Shown here: positions 1 to 11,034 of the stretch, one piece after another
Numbering within the stretch: position 1 is the first letter of the stretch
Layout of the letters: each line of letters opens with the position of its first letter
Position numbers and translations under genes: made by a program
Origin: Candidula unifasciata
Lineage: Eukaryota; Mollusca; Gastropoda; Stylommatophora; Geomitridae
Direction: 5' to 3'
Assembly: GCA_905116865.2 (NCBI GenBank)
Contig: CAJHNH020002090.1
Location: forward strand, 460,001-524,000
Length of the DNA stretch: 64,000 nucleotides
The notes under the pieces: generated by a model
Told to the model about the DNA's origin: nothing
The model's input: the letters and a program-made list of their open reading frames with translations, nothing else
The model's database searches: none

Positions 1-344
1 TATAACTCAAATATCAAAAGTATCATTGTTACCTTTTAGCCGAAATCACAATCGTCCTACCACAAGCATAATGAACGAAAACACAACAGCTGTCCTGACG
101 GAAAACTAACACGGCCGGCAGACAACGTTTCAAGGTGAACGTTGGAACAGCACTCACTCTCAAACACATGTTGGATCCACACATCTTCCACTGCTGTCCA
201 TGCACTCCGTTCCTGGGCCCAAACGACACTGACTCCCAGCCCTTTCTACGGCATTATATAGCCTTCTAATGCCCCTCTTCGTACTCCCGAATCCTCCGTG
301 TTCCTTCATTCCCACGAATTCCATTTGGCCGGCAGTTTGTGTGA

Positions 345-475
345 CCCCCGTGAATAATCATACTTCACATGAAGTTTGACTGTCAGCATTTCTCTACACG
401 TGAATAATTATAATTCACGCGAAGTTTGACTTTCAGCATTTCTCTACAATTCCCGTGAAGTTAGACTATCAGTAA
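345..475. repeat. short tandem repeat, about 55-bp unit
   Basis: Two and a half imperfect copies of a unit containing cgtgaataat, a ttcac block, gaagtttgac and cagcatttctctaca. No gene was recognised in 1-640; the short minus-strand frame at 29-229 has no recognisable domain. Confidence 0.6.
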
Positions 476-639
476 TTCCCGTGTTGTCCCAGTTAGACTC
501 AAAATATTCCACTCACATTTATTACTGACGTCATTCTGTCTAGGCATAAATTATCTAGGAGAAAATGAGATTCACTACAATGGCCTAGGAGAAAAGAATA
601 TGAGAGGTGGCAAATTAATAGCATTAGGTTAGTCGCACA

Positions 640-942
640 GCATGATAATAGATAGCACCTGGTTTAAACACCATCCTGAAATATTGTGGACTTTGAAAAG
701 TCCTGGCAATAATGTCCGCAATCAGACTGATTATATTTTGATTTCAAGAAGATTCCGGAGCAGTAATTTGGAGCAAAGAATAAACCAAGAGCAAACTGCT
801 TTAGTGACAATGTTCCAGTAATAGGACAGATCATAATAAAACTAAAGAATATTAAGAAAACACCACAGAACATCAAGTTAAATTTAGGAATACTTAGAAC
901 AGATACAGAAATTGCGGAATAGTACACTGTCACTGATGGCAG
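640..942 (+). mobile_element. non-LTR retrotransposon endonuclease fragment
   Basis: In the + frame 655-840 the translation includes STWFKHHPEILWTLKSPG, then RNQTDYILISRRFRS. This is the C-terminal half of an apurinic-type endonuclease from RTE/CR1-like non-LTR elements (family motif WTSPDG...RNQIDYIL). It soon runs into stops and has no RT attached. Its 3' edge abuts hAT sequence at about 943. It is a dead scrap; the clade is uncertain. Confidence 0.6.
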
Positions 943-1046
943 TTCCTGGGGATATGACCAAGGCTCGTTGTAAGTAGGGCTGTACCGAATATTCGCTTCG
1001 GGGCCGAATAGTGGACCTAATAACTATTCGGTATTCGGCCGAATAG

Positions 1047-1286
1047 TTGCGGTCGGGCCGAATACGAATAGTTGGTACCTTAAACCCGTTTCTGGACTGG
1101 TGGAAAATACACATATCAAGATTTCCCACCTTGGTTCATACTGTCAAGCGTTATCTTTGTGCACCATCTACGAGCGTACCAAGTGAACGTCTGTTTAGTA
1201 CAGCTAGAAATACCTTCAGTGAGACAAGAAGCTGCCTTAATGCTGACAGCATAAAACGATTTTTTTTTTTTTTTTTGGAAAGCTAA
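1047..1286 (+). pseudogene. hAT transposase C-terminal fragment
   Basis: Seventy-nine codons include NPFLDWWKIHISRFPTLVHT and PSERLFSTARNTFSETRSCL, the conserved dimerisation region of Ac/hobo-type transposases (typical: NPLxWW...FPxL...ATSVPSERVFSTAG). The frame ends in an oligo-T run. No DDE core is present, so this is a remnant kept within a deletion derivative. Confidence 0.72.
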
Positions 1287-1514
1287 TGCCGCTTTCATGG
1301 AGTAACTAAGCTGTCAGTGACAATTTACAAGTTTAGTTTCTTGATTTAAAACTAAGAATACTTTCATTCCTAGGTATTAGTTACCACAGACAAACTGACT
1401 GAAGGATGCAAAACGTGACATGTTTTTAAATATTTACTATTCTGAAGTACATTTTTTGAGCGTATATTTGACATTATGGATGTGTGTGTGTTTTTTTTTT
1501 TTAAAGATATATTT

Positions 1515-2242
1515 TATACACGAAAGTAGAAGAATGGGCCTCAGTTTGAATAGTGGGAAGAGAGAAGTAATGGTGGTATCAAAGAAAATTATTATTCCTA
1601 AATGTGTAATAAAAGTCAATGGTTTATTTTGGGACAAGTACAGAAATTTAAGTATCTGGGCACATGAATAACATCAGATGGAAGATGCATTACTGAAATA
1701 AAAAACAAAATAGGTCAGGCAAAAACTGCCTTTTATAAAATAAAAAATATCTTATGCAATATATCTTTGTCATTGAAGGTTACAAAAAGAATTCTTGCTT
1801 GCTACATAATCCAGTTTTAACATATGGCTGTAAGTTGGCTGTAAGTCCCGGACAATCGGTAGGCAGGCCAAACAATTTCTTGAGGCCTCAGAGATGTGGT
1901 TTTACAGAAGAATGCTTAAAATACCCCCCCCCCCCCTTTAAAAAAAAGCAACCAAGAGGTTTTGATAGAGGCGGGAGCCCGAAGACAACTACTCACAGAC
2001 ATCAGAAGGGGACAGTCATCTTTTTTCGGCCATGTTATAAGATGAGGGAAAATGTGGTGACCACTGGAAAGATATGTGGAAGGAAAGATAGAGGAAGACA
2101 CGAGAGAAGATTCTTGACAATCTTGTTACATGGTATGGAGGGGTGTCAGCACACAAACTAATACATGCTGCAGGAGATCGTAGATTGTGGCAAGGCATAA
2201 TCGCCCATGCCAGTCGGCAAGGCACCTGATGATGATGATTCA
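1515..2242 (+). mobile_element. RTE-like retrotransposon, 5'-truncated, inside nested hAT
   Basis: Frames in + order read SRRMGLSLNSGKREVMVVSK, then PKCVIKVNGLF, EMWFYRRMLK and ENVVTTGKICGRKDRGR. These match the C-terminal third of the RT at 3362-5098. It ends with ggcaaggcacc followed by a (tga)n tail, the short-repeat 3' end usual in RTE elements. Frameshifts abound, and a 15-bp C run (about 1922-1936) interrupts the frame. Confidence 0.78.
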
Positions 2243-2769
2243 CTATTCGTATTCGTATTCGGCCGAATAGTTGGTCCAGCTATTCGTATTCGGCCGAATA
2301 GTGAAAATCACTATTCAGTACAGCCCTAGTTGTAAGTACTGCAAGTGTGAAATTAAAGCTAAAATACAAGACCTAAAGAGTCATGCAGAGACTAAAAAGC
2401 ATAAAACTGCAGTTCCTTTAAAAAATATAACATCGCTGACATCTGTTTTCAGAACTACACTGACAAATGAATCATCAAAAGTTGAAGGATCGGTCGTAAT
2501 GTTTTTAAGTTGTCATTGTGCAATTTCAACCTGTGACCATTTAATTTATTTACTATCTCTGACAGTAAAGTTATGGATGATGTGAAAATGCATCGCAGCA
2601 AGTGTACACATATTATAGGAAATTTTTTATTTTCTAACCTTGAAAAAAAAAATTATTAAGTGATACTTCTACAATTCAATATAGTTTATTATTAGACGAA
2701 TCAAATGAAGCAGAATATTAGTTAACCAAAATAAACTTAGCTGAATGGACAAACAAAACAGAAACTAAA

Positions 2770-3078
2770 GTGTTTTGGAGTGAAGTGAGACAATTTAAAG
2801 ATGCCTCATCAAACAGTCCATTCTTTGCATGTGCCATGTCTGCCATGATACTACCTCACTTAAATGCTGACGTAGAAAGAGTTTTCAGTGATATGAATTA
2901 TATCAAATCTAACCTAAGAAATAGGATGAAACTTGACCTCTTAAATGCTATCTTGACAACAAAATTCGGCCTGATGAGAGAAGGAAAATGCTGTTCAACT
3001 TATCAGCTCCCTGATTGTGTATTAAAAGAAATTGGAACAGCTAAAGCATACCAGAGTCATTTTAGATATGAAGCTTAA
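2770..3078 (+). pseudogene. hAT transposase C-terminal dimerisation domain remnant
   Basis: The frame of 102 codons starts MFWSEVRQFKDASS and contains MILPHLNADVERVFSDM and KSNLRNRMKLDLLNA. This is the C-terminal dimerisation block of hAT transposases (family form: hSNAxvERvFS...KTKlRNRLx). It belongs to hAT copy 1. The catalytic DDE core is not present in the copy, so only this domain survives. Confidence 0.7.
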
Positions 3079-3310
3079 ACTTCATCATCCAAGCTAAGTT
3101 TATCCTGTGGATCTTGTGAGGCAGACATCAATGAAGATGAGGACATTATTATATAGGGTAGGTCATATCAATAGCTATGTAATTTGTGACTCTTTCCATT
3201 TAGATTTTTTCCCAGATGTTTCCAAACGCAAATTTAGATGTTTTTAAATTTTTTGACTCTGTTTTGGATGTTTTTATGTCAAAGAAAAGTAGCAACACTG
3301 ATTCCTACCG

Positions 3311-5397
3311 TCATCATCATCATCAGGTGCCTTGCCGACTGGCGTGGGCGATCATGCCTCTCTATAATCTGCGATCTCCTGCAGCATGTATCAGTTCGTG
3401 TGCCGACACACCTCCATGCCATGCAACAAGACTGTCAAGCATCTTCTCTCGTTGTCTTCCTCTATCCCTCCTTCCACAGATCTTTCCAGTGGTCACAACA
3501 TGTTCTATTTTCCCTCTTCTCATAACATGGCCGAAAAATGATGACTGTCTCCTTCTGATGTCAGTGATAAGTTGTCTTCGGGCTCCCGCCTCTTTTAAAA
3601 TCTCTTGGTTGCTCTTTTTGGCTGTCCAATGTATTCTAAGCATTCGTCTGTAAAACCACATCTCTGAGGCCTCTGAAAATTGTTTGGCCTGCCTACCGAT
3701 TGTCCAGGATTCACATCCATATGTTAAAACTGGATGTATGTAGCAAGCAAGAATTCTTTTTCTAACTCTCAATGACAAGGATATATTGCACAAGATGTTT
3801 TTCATTTTATAAAATGCAGTTTTTGCCTGTCCAATTCTGTTTCTTATTTCAGTTATGCATCTTCCATCTGATGTTATCCAGGTGCCCAGATACTTAAAAT
3901 TCTGTACTTGTCTTAAAATAACACCATTGACTTTTATTACACATTTAGGAATAATTTGTTTCTTTGATACCACCATTACTCCTGTCTTCCCATTATTCAA
4001 ACTGAGGCCCATTCTTCCACTTTCTAACACCACAATGTCTTTCATTTCCTGTAATTCTTTCTGACTTGTTGCTATCAAGACTGTGTCATCAGCATAACGT
4101 AAAATGTTTATATTGTGCCCACCAACCACGATTCCGGGCATATCAATTAAAGATCTCATAATATATTCACTGTATATTGAAAACAAATCAGGTGAAAGTA
4201 CACATCCCTGTCGTACGCCCCTCTTTATGCTTTGAAATGTACCTAAACAGTTGTTAATTCTTATAGCTGCTGTTTGCTGCCAATACATATTCTTTATTAT
4301 TCTTAAATCTTTCCCATCAATGTTTAATTTTTCTAACAGTTTGATTACTTCTTCATGCTTCACACAGTCAAATGCTTTTGTATAGTCTATGAAGCATAAG
4401 TACAAATCAGTCTTTACTTCTATAGCTCTTTCTGACAATGTCCTTAGGATGTATATGGCATTGTTTGTACCTTTTCCTTCTACAAATCCACATTGTTCAT
4501 CGCTGATTTCTGGTTTAATTTTGTTTCTTATTCTTCTCATAATTATTCTCAGTAAAATCTTGGTCATGTGACTCATAAGACTTATTGTGCGATGGTCTTA
4601 ACGTTTTAAAGTGCCTGGTTTCTTCGGCAGAGCTATAAATATGGATTTTAAAAGGTCATTTGGAATATACCCACTGTTATAAATATTATTTAAAAGTTTA
4701 GTTATTAATCTAATTCCAAAATTTCCCAGTGCTTCGATTTCTTTCAGTGAGATGTTGTCTGGCCCGGGTGCTTTTCCTTTCTTCATATGATGTATTGCAT
4801 CCTCAACTTCGGCAGTCATTATTGGTGGACCATCATTGTTGGTCTGCAGTTCTACGTCTGGTCTATTATCATCATACAATTCCCCGATATACTCTGTCCA
4901 TCTGTTAATTATATTACTATGTCCCATTAATAAGTCACCATCCTTTGATTTCAAACATCCAGAGCTGTTACGTATCATCTTTCCTGTTAACATATTTATC
5001 TGTTGGTACATGGAATGTGAGTCTTTCCCGTGATTTTCCCCAATCTCTGAACACATTTGATTCAGCCAGGCTTCTTTAGCCACTTTGCATTTGTTCACTA
5101 TTTCTTTTTGTATTCTAGAGTATTCTTCTTTATCATTCTTTTTCTTCCTTCTTCATCCATCAACTGCAGAATTTCAGTTGACATCCATTTCTTTTTTTGC
5201 AACTGTATGGGTTGGTGGGATTGTCTCTTTTGATGTCTGCTGAATTGACTCACGCAACATATCCCACTGTTCATCAATAGTCTGTATAATTTCCATTGCA
5301 TTATACCAGTTTTGTACAGTGACGTTGTACTGTTCCTTAATTTCTTTATGATTCCTGGTACTGGTACTGGTGTTGGTAAAAAAAACGAAAAACTTCT
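3311..5397 (-). mobile_element. RTE-like non-LTR retrotransposon with target-site duplication
   Basis: The minus-strand element is bounded by the 9-bp direct repeat ttcctaccg (3302-3310 and 5398-5406). Its 3' end (at 3311) is a tgatgatga-type tail preceded by the conserved ggtgccttgccgac block, as in other copies here. It is 5'-truncated: no endonuclease, only the linker and RT. It landed between the two hAT copies of the same family. The 3' tail and variable-length duplication fit target-primed reverse transcription. Confidence 0.87.
3362..5098 (-). pseudogene. reverse transcriptase of RTE-like element (one nonsense codon)
   Basis: A single frame runs from 5098 to 3362 broken only by a TAA at about 4598-4600 (expected residue before HRTISLMSH). 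In order: linker NKCKVAKEAWLNQMCSEIGE; KKGKAPGPDNISLKEI; RT block ISDEQCGFVEGKGTNNAI; motif A CFIDYTKAFDCV; motif B RGVRQGCVLSPDLF; catalytic ILRYADDTVLIA; thumb QNFKYLGTWITSDGRC; LTYGCESWTI; and the C-terminal RRMLRIHWTAKKSN...FFGHVMRRGKIEHVVTTGK. RNA-directed DNA polymerase with both catalytic Asp present. The upstream frame (5098-5301) is frameshifted relative to it. Among the best preserved RTs here, yet inactive by the stop and missing 5' end. Confidence 0.9.
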
Positions 5398-5430
5398 TTC
5401 CTACCGATAGTAGTATAATTTATACCTCAC

Positions 5431-7757
5431 CAGTGTTGCCACTTTGGATCTTTTATATCCAAATTTAGATCTTTTTCATTGCATTTAAATACTATTTTTG
5501 ACGTTTAAATCGTAAATACTTTTCTAGAACTTTTCATATGGAGTTAGATATTTTATAGATTTTTTTTTCTTTCATTGTCAATTTAATAATTACTGTGTAA
5601 AATGTTTGCTACAATATTTTTATTTTGATCTTGCACGTACATTGTGACAACTGCCATTACTTGAACTTTGAACTCTCACTGGGGTCAACACACAAATATC
5701 TGGCAGCCCCGGTACTGATTAATAAAAACGCGCGTTAATCATACTAACTTTGTTTCAACCGTATCCTCACTGTGCTGACTTTGCGTTTCTTTTTCATGTG
5801 ATTAAAAAAAAAAAAAAATTGCTCACCTTCTTATGTGGCTTTCACTTTGAAAAAACCTTTCAACATGCCAAAAGTAAAGTATGAGCAAAAAATTTGGAAA
5901 GAGTGGTTGCATGATGACAAAATTAAAAACTGGGGATATGACCAAAGCTTGTTGTAAGTGCTGCAAGTGTGAAATTAAAAGCGAAAATACAAAACTCAAA
6001 GAGTCATGTAGAGACTAAAAAAGCATAAAACTTCAGTTTCATTTAAAGATATTACACCGCTGACACCTGTTTTCAGAACTATACTGATAAATGAATCATC
6101 AAAAGTTGAAGTATCAGACGCAATGTTTTTAATTTGTCACTGCACAATTTCAAACTGTGACCATTTGATCGATTTGTAAAAAAAATCTTGGACTAGTTCA
6201 ATTCGAAAAGTGTGATGTAGAAAGTATAGTTTAGGAACTGAAGGACCTTTTAATCAGCAAGCAGACTTGAAGAATGTGGCCGAAATTGGTACTGATAATG
6301 CCTCAGTGATGGTTGGTATAAACAATGGCGTTTATGCCAAGTTGAAGGAAGCTAACCCATCGTTAATACTCATAAAATGTATGCATCATTCATTGCAGCT
6401 AGCATTATCACATGCTTCATCTAAATATTTACCAAGGAATTTGGAATACTTTATTGCTGAAACACTTTACTGGTTTTCCAAATCATTTGTCAGAAAACAG
6501 TAATAAAATACATTATATACAGCCTTGAATGATGGTTCCACACCACCGAAAATTCTGTCAGATTGCAAAACTAGATGGTTATCAATTTAACCAGCTGTTG
6601 AAAGAATTATGAAGCAATGGCTGAAGTTGAAGACACACTCTGAAATAACAAGACAAAGTGAAAAGTGCTACACAGCTGAAATACTATATGGAATGTACAG
6701 TGATGAAAACAAATGTGTCATTCATTCTCTTTTTATAACCTATTCTAATGGAAGTGCAAAAAGTTAATGAACTGTTAGAATCTAAACTTGTTGATAAAGT
6801 TAAATTACTTGATGATCTCACCTTGCTATTTCACTCGGTAAAAGACTGGTGTTGCCAACTTCTAAACCTGATTTGCTCACTTGCACTATAGAGAGCTATT
6901 TGGCTCCTAAACCACACCTTGGATATTAAATCGAATCAAAAATTGATGATTTAAATACAAAAGGACTGTTAACAGAGAATGAAGACAACTTGAGAAAACG
7001 CTGTCAAGATTTCATTATTGAAGCAATTGAAGCAGAGACTTCCTGAAAATCTAGATGTTTTGAAAAATATTTCACTTTTTTCTGTGAGCAACATACTTCA
7101 GCCAATAAAGAACATATACCTAAATATTGTAAAAATATGAAATTTTTAAGGGCTACTGATAATAGTGTCGTGGAAGCAGAATATCAGTTAACCAAAATAA
7201 AGTTAGCTTAATGGACAAACAAAACAAAAACTAAAGCGTTTTGGAGTGAAGTGAGACTATTTAAAGATGCCTCATCAAACAGTCCATTCTGTAAGCTCTT
7301 TAAAGTGCCATGTCTGCCATGATACTACCCTACTCAAATGTAGAAAGAGTTTTCAGTGCTAGGAATTATATAAAATCTTACCTAAAAAGCAGGATGAAAT
7401 TTGACCTCTTAAATGCTATCGTGCCATTAAAATTCGGCCTGATGAGACTAGAGAAATAAGCCTACTGTTCCACTTATAAAGAAATTTGAACAGCTAAAGC
7501 ATACCAGGGTCATTTTGGATCTGAAGCTTCAACTTCATTATCCAAGCTAAGTTTATCCTGTGGATCTTGTGAGGCAGACATCAGTGAAGATGAGGACATG
7601 ATTATGTAGGGTAAGTCATAACAAAAGCTATGTAATTTTTGACTTTTTCAATTTTGATGTTTTTTTCTAGATCTTTTCCACGCAGATTTAGATCTTTTTA
7701 GATCTTTTTGGACACCGTTTTGGATATTTTTTGCAAAAAAGAAAAGTGGCAACACTG
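5431..7757 (+). mobile_element. hAT transposon copy 2 with both terminal inverted repeats
   Basis: The ends are cagtgttgccacttt at 5431 and aaagtggcaacactg at 7757, inverted to each other. Flanks are only imperfectly duplicated (tacctcac and cctcaaac). A start at 5865 gives MPKVKYEQKIWKEWLHDDKI, the N-terminus seen in a hAT family with a CxxC zinc finger. At 6267-6503 EIGTDNASVMVGINNGVYAK and CMHHSLQLALSHASS give the hAT DDE core (TDNAxxM ... CxxHxLxL). The dimerisation domain lies near 7320-7450. There are many stops and frameshifts. It is the uninterrupted counterpart of copy 1. Confidence 0.86.
6267..6503 (+). pseudogene. hAT transposase core fragment
   Basis: The 78 codons contain IGTDNASVMVGINNGVYAKL, followed by ILIKCMHHSLQLALSHAS. 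TDNA supplies one Asp of the DDE triad, and CxxHxLQLA is the conserved helix of hAT/ZBED transposases. Neighbouring coding parts lie in other frames, showing decay. It belongs to hAT copy 2. Confidence 0.75.
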
Positions 7758-8190
7758 CCTCAAACTTCCGGTGTAGCCTTTACAAGTTACTTTACAACAG
7801 GTATGTGTTTGCACTGTAGATAAGCTTTAGAAAGAAATGGGACGGATTTGCATATGGATTTTTTATTTATTTTAATTTGATTATTGTATGTTGGGAGCTT
7901 GTTATAAACTGTAAATTTAAAATTACTTAATTCTTTCAGTAACAAATATTTTTGTCTGCATTAATTTTGAGCGGATTTTTTTTTACTGACTGCAACTGCA
8001 ACTCACGACAAAGTCAAAGTACAAAGCTAAAGCTAAAATAAAAACCTTCCTGAAGAAAAAGTATTGGCTGTTTCGGGACATATAAAATATCAAATTTAAG
8101 ATAAATGGGTGCGAATAAATCTAAACTATTTAAATGTCAGTATTGCAACAAAATATTATTAAAATCACACAACATTCAAGGATTTAAGAC
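7758..8190. other. no recognised gene
   Basis: AT-rich sequence after the hAT end. A + frame starting at 8105 opens with MGANKSKLFKCQYCNKILLK, which has one CxxC pair, but it runs straight into repeat DNA and cannot be assigned. Confidence 0.5.
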
Positions 8191-8870
8191 ACATGAAGAT
8201 GGTACTCTTCCGAATAACGGCCCCTTATTATTGACTGTCCAAAACATTCCTTTCAGAGCCTCACGGGGTTCAAGGGGTTACAAAGAGGTCAAGAGGTTAT
8301 ACAAAATATGGAACAACAAAATATGGAACAATACGTACCAATGCCGTGAAATAATTGAGGTCATCATCATCATAATTGAAGCTAGTTTTCGATCGACTGA
8401 AGTGACGTGGGGAGGAATAATTTTCGATCCATCGGAGCGCTGTGTCTTGAAGCCATCATCATCAGTTTTCACTTCTGCGCAATGTTTGAAGTTAAGCGCC
8501 GTGGGGAGATGTTTTCGATCGACTGAAGTGACGTGGGGAGGAATAATTTTCGATCCATCGGAGCGTTGTGTCGATGGGTAGCAACGTTAAGATCATCATC
8601 ATCAGTCTTCACTTCTGCCGTTAAGCGCCGTGAAATAATAATTGAAGCCATCATCATCAGTTTTCACTTCTGCGCAATGTTTAAAGTTAAGCGCCGTGGG
8701 GAGAAATAGTTTTCGATCGACTGAAGTGACGTGGGGAGGAATAATTTTTGATCCATCGGAGCGCTGTGTCGATGGGTAGCAACGTTAAGATCATCATCAT
8801 CAGTGTAGCAACGTTAAGATCATCATCATCAGTTTTCACTGCTGCCGTTAAGCGCCGTGAAATAATAACT
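8190..8870. repeat. irregular tandem repeat block (about 150-240 bp units)
   Basis: Three to four shuffled copies of modules: tttcgatcgactgaagtgac, gtggggaggaataattt, gatccatcggagcgctgtgt, atgggtagcaacgttaagat, (catcat)n and agttttcacttctgc. The head (8195-8340, cttccgaataacgg ... aatatggaacaa) is related in inverse orientation to 13235-13400. No conserved protein is encoded; the short frames are by-products. Confidence 0.75.
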
Positions 8871-8954
8871 GAGGCGCTGAAACATGTGCCCCCCCGCTCC
8901 TTTTCTCCCTCCACACAGTGGAATTTTAATAAGAAAGATAAATAAGAAGATAAA

Positions 8955-8959
<5 letters not shown>

Positions 8960-9042
<83 letters not shown>
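8960..9042. repeat. (AT)n microsatellite
   Basis: About 80 bp of uninterrupted alternating AT. Confidence 0.97.
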
Positions 9043-9046
<4 letters not shown>

Positions 9047-9440
9047 CACAAAGCATATTCAATCAGATTATTAAATAACAAGAAGAAGCCAAGTCAGGAT
9101 TTCAGAAGGAAAAAAACTGTCAGCCTGTTTCTCTAAATATCTAATGCAATTGATGTATATTAAAGAGAGCGCTGCGTTATACCTGCAACAATATCATATC
9201 TACTTTTATGGATCTAAAAATACCAAGATGTGTAGTAGAAACGACATAGCAGAGAAGATATAGTTGGCTACAACTTATCTAAACACAAGAGGATGTTCAG
9301 TATCAATGAAGTGTGTACCACCTGCTAGTGTGGTCACTGAGAAAATGAAATGACAGACGAAAAGAAGGAAATGCAGAAAAAAAAAAAAAATACAATACAC
9401 TTTCCGTCAAAGAAAAGTGGCAACTCTGCCAATAATATTT
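9043..9440. other. no recognised gene
   Basis: AT-rich spacer between the microsatellite and the Merlin transposase. At 9412-9431 there is a single sequence, aaagaaaagtggcaactctg, like the right end of the hAT family at 5431-7757; nothing else of that element is visible beside it. Confidence 0.4.
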
Positions 9441-9445
9441 GACAG

Positions 9446-10202
9446 TTATATGTCGAAATTGTGGCACAACAGTTGTAAATACTGTCCGAAAACATGTTCT
9501 TTGTGACTGTGACGCCACTGAAATTCGGCTAAATATGTATTAAACAATGCACGACTAGTGCCGCCTTGGAAACGCTGTTTCCTTTTGACTTGCATCCACA
9601 GCCCTTCAATTGTTTGGGTGTGGATGTCTCCGTGTCCACAGTCAACAAAATTAATAGCATGAACAACAACGAGATGTTCATATATGCCATAGTTGAGTTG
9701 ACCAACGTTGTTGTAGCCTCGCCAGGCATCGGTGACAATCGTCGTTCCTGGTAACACATGCTCACTTATGATGCGTTCCAATGTTGTCGCATCTCGCCTA
9801 TTAACAACTTTCAACCAGCAACGACCACTACCACGTTAAACTAGCCCAACTACCCATTGACCACGTCGAAAGTAACCACGATGGTACTTGCGGTGGAAAA
9901 AATAGCTCTCATCAACTTCAACAACCACTGACTGTCCGTTAGCATCAAATCCTCCCAACTGAGGGTTGCTAAGCAGCAGCCAGTTGTAACACTCTACCCG
10001 AAAATAATTGTTATAGTTGACTATAGTATCACTGCTTGTCAATCTCTCAAAAAACATCACATTTTTCAGCTTCACTTCGAACAACCAGTAAAACATTACC
10101 ATCACAGTTCTTTCAGTTGGGAGTTCACAATTAGTGAAGAACGAACCCGTCCGTACACTGCAACGAGTATTGCAGCGACGACATCGCCAAGAGAATCTAT
10201 CG
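9446..10202 (-). pseudogene. Merlin transposase, catalytic part
   Basis: From 10202 down: SDRFSWRCRRCNTRC (second half of the zinc-binding N-terminal domain), SVRTGSFFTNCELPTERTVM, a helical region, SVVVEVDESYFFHRKYHRG with the first catalytic Asp, TIVTDAWRGYNNV with the second, and HTQTIEGLWMQVKRKQR with Glu, ending QYLQLLCHNFDI. Family spacing fits the ISXO2-like DDE domain. One in-frame TAA (about 9836-9838) lies between the first and second Asp, where a Glu codon is expected before RGSGRCW. Otherwise open for roughly 245 codons. This is a cut-and-paste transposase, now disrupted. Confidence 0.88.
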
Positions 10203-11034
10203 GAACATCACTTAGTTAACAAAGGAATGTGCATTCATGAAATTGATAATAATAGATAATAGCCATCTGGCCAAGATGGCGGCGTAAACTAGGTTCGCCG
10301 AAAATGTGACAAAAAGATGTGTTTATTCCTGGAAAGTATGTTAAATGTGTTAGCTTAATGTAGCTGTTCAGTTGAAGTGAATTTGTGACAGGCTCGGCAA
10401 GTCGGTGGAGGATTCAGTGGTTCAAAATGAAATGCCCAAGATGAAAATAGGAGATGTTTTAGAAATAAGAAAAATAGAGGCCAGCAGAAAGTTAGGACCA
10501 GGGTAGGGACAATCAATATATGTGGATGGGGCAATAAAGCAGAACAAGTGATAGAATTAATGGAGAAATATAATGTCAAAAAATTAAGCTTATCAGAAGT
10601 GAGAATGAATGAACGAGGAATAAAGAAACTACATAAAAATTATGTTTTGATTCAATCGGGGGGTAGAGGAAATACAACGTGCAAAGCATGGAGTAGGATT
10701 TATCAATGATCCCGAAACTGCAAAAAATATACTCGAGGTTAACAAAATCTCAGAAAGAATTATAAACTTGAAATTACAAGTATAAAATAGTTCTGAAGTT
10801 TTATTCCAAATATATGCTCCGTGCAATGGCAATTACAGTGAGGAGGATCATAACTGTCACACAGTGATAGTGAAACGTTCGACTTCAACAGGGACGTGTA
10901 TATAGTCTGAATTAATTTTTTAGATTCGACTTATGCAAATATTCAAGATAACCTAATTCGACATATCAGGATTTTAAATACTAAGACAAAGAAGGAAAAT
11001 TGTTGGGACTAAGCTGGTCATGACAAATTAACAT
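10203..11034 (+). mobile_element. 832-bp repeat, left copy (inverse of 16313-17144)
   Basis: Near-identical in inverse orientation to 16313-17144; only a handful of substitutions were seen. Both copies stop at the same two points and have different flanks. The copy begins gaacatcacttagttaacaa and ends gacaaattaacat; AACAT occurs at both ends. The middle (10480-10840) encodes a broken endonuclease N-terminus on the + strand: ELMEKYNVKKLSLSEVRMNE, then KLHKNYVLIQSGGRGN. It also holds gccatctggccaagatggcg near 10261. Either a mobile unit with fixed ends or one half of an inverted duplication. Confidence 0.82.

Larger units (their letters stand above)
975..2328 (+). mobile_element. nested non-autonomous hAT with 8-bp target duplication
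   Basis: Inverted ends are tagggctgtac at 975 and gtacagcccta at 2328, each followed inward by gccgaatagt palindromes. The flanks carry the perfect 8-bp duplication gttgtaag (967-974 and 2329-2336), the size made by hAT transposases. Inside, 1047-1286 encodes only the hAT C-terminus (VPSERLFSTARNTFSETRSC). The middle is occupied by a 5'-truncated RTE fragment. The paralogous sequence near 5950 shows the same site without the insertion and with gttgtaag once. Confidence 0.88.
943..3300 (+). mobile_element. hAT transposon copy 1, interrupted and 5'-truncated
   Basis: This copy belongs to the same family as the element at 5431-7757. It begins abruptly at ggggatatgacc, is broken by another hAT at 975-2328, then resumes. 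The distal part reads CKYCKCEIKAKIQDLKSHAE (zinc-finger-like) around 2335-2400. At 2770-3078 it has the hAT dimerisation domain (LNADVERVFSDMNYIKSNLR, then NRMKLDLLNA). The right terminal repeat ends with agtagcaacactg at 3300. Internal sequence present in copy 2 is missing and there are many stops, so it is not functional. Confidence 0.8.

Noticed and set aside
29..229. Minus-strand 66-codon frame
   Set aside because: No recognisable motif and no supporting context.
9412..9431. Solo hAT end
   Set aside because: Only about 20 bp resemble the terminal repeat and no partner end or target duplication was found.
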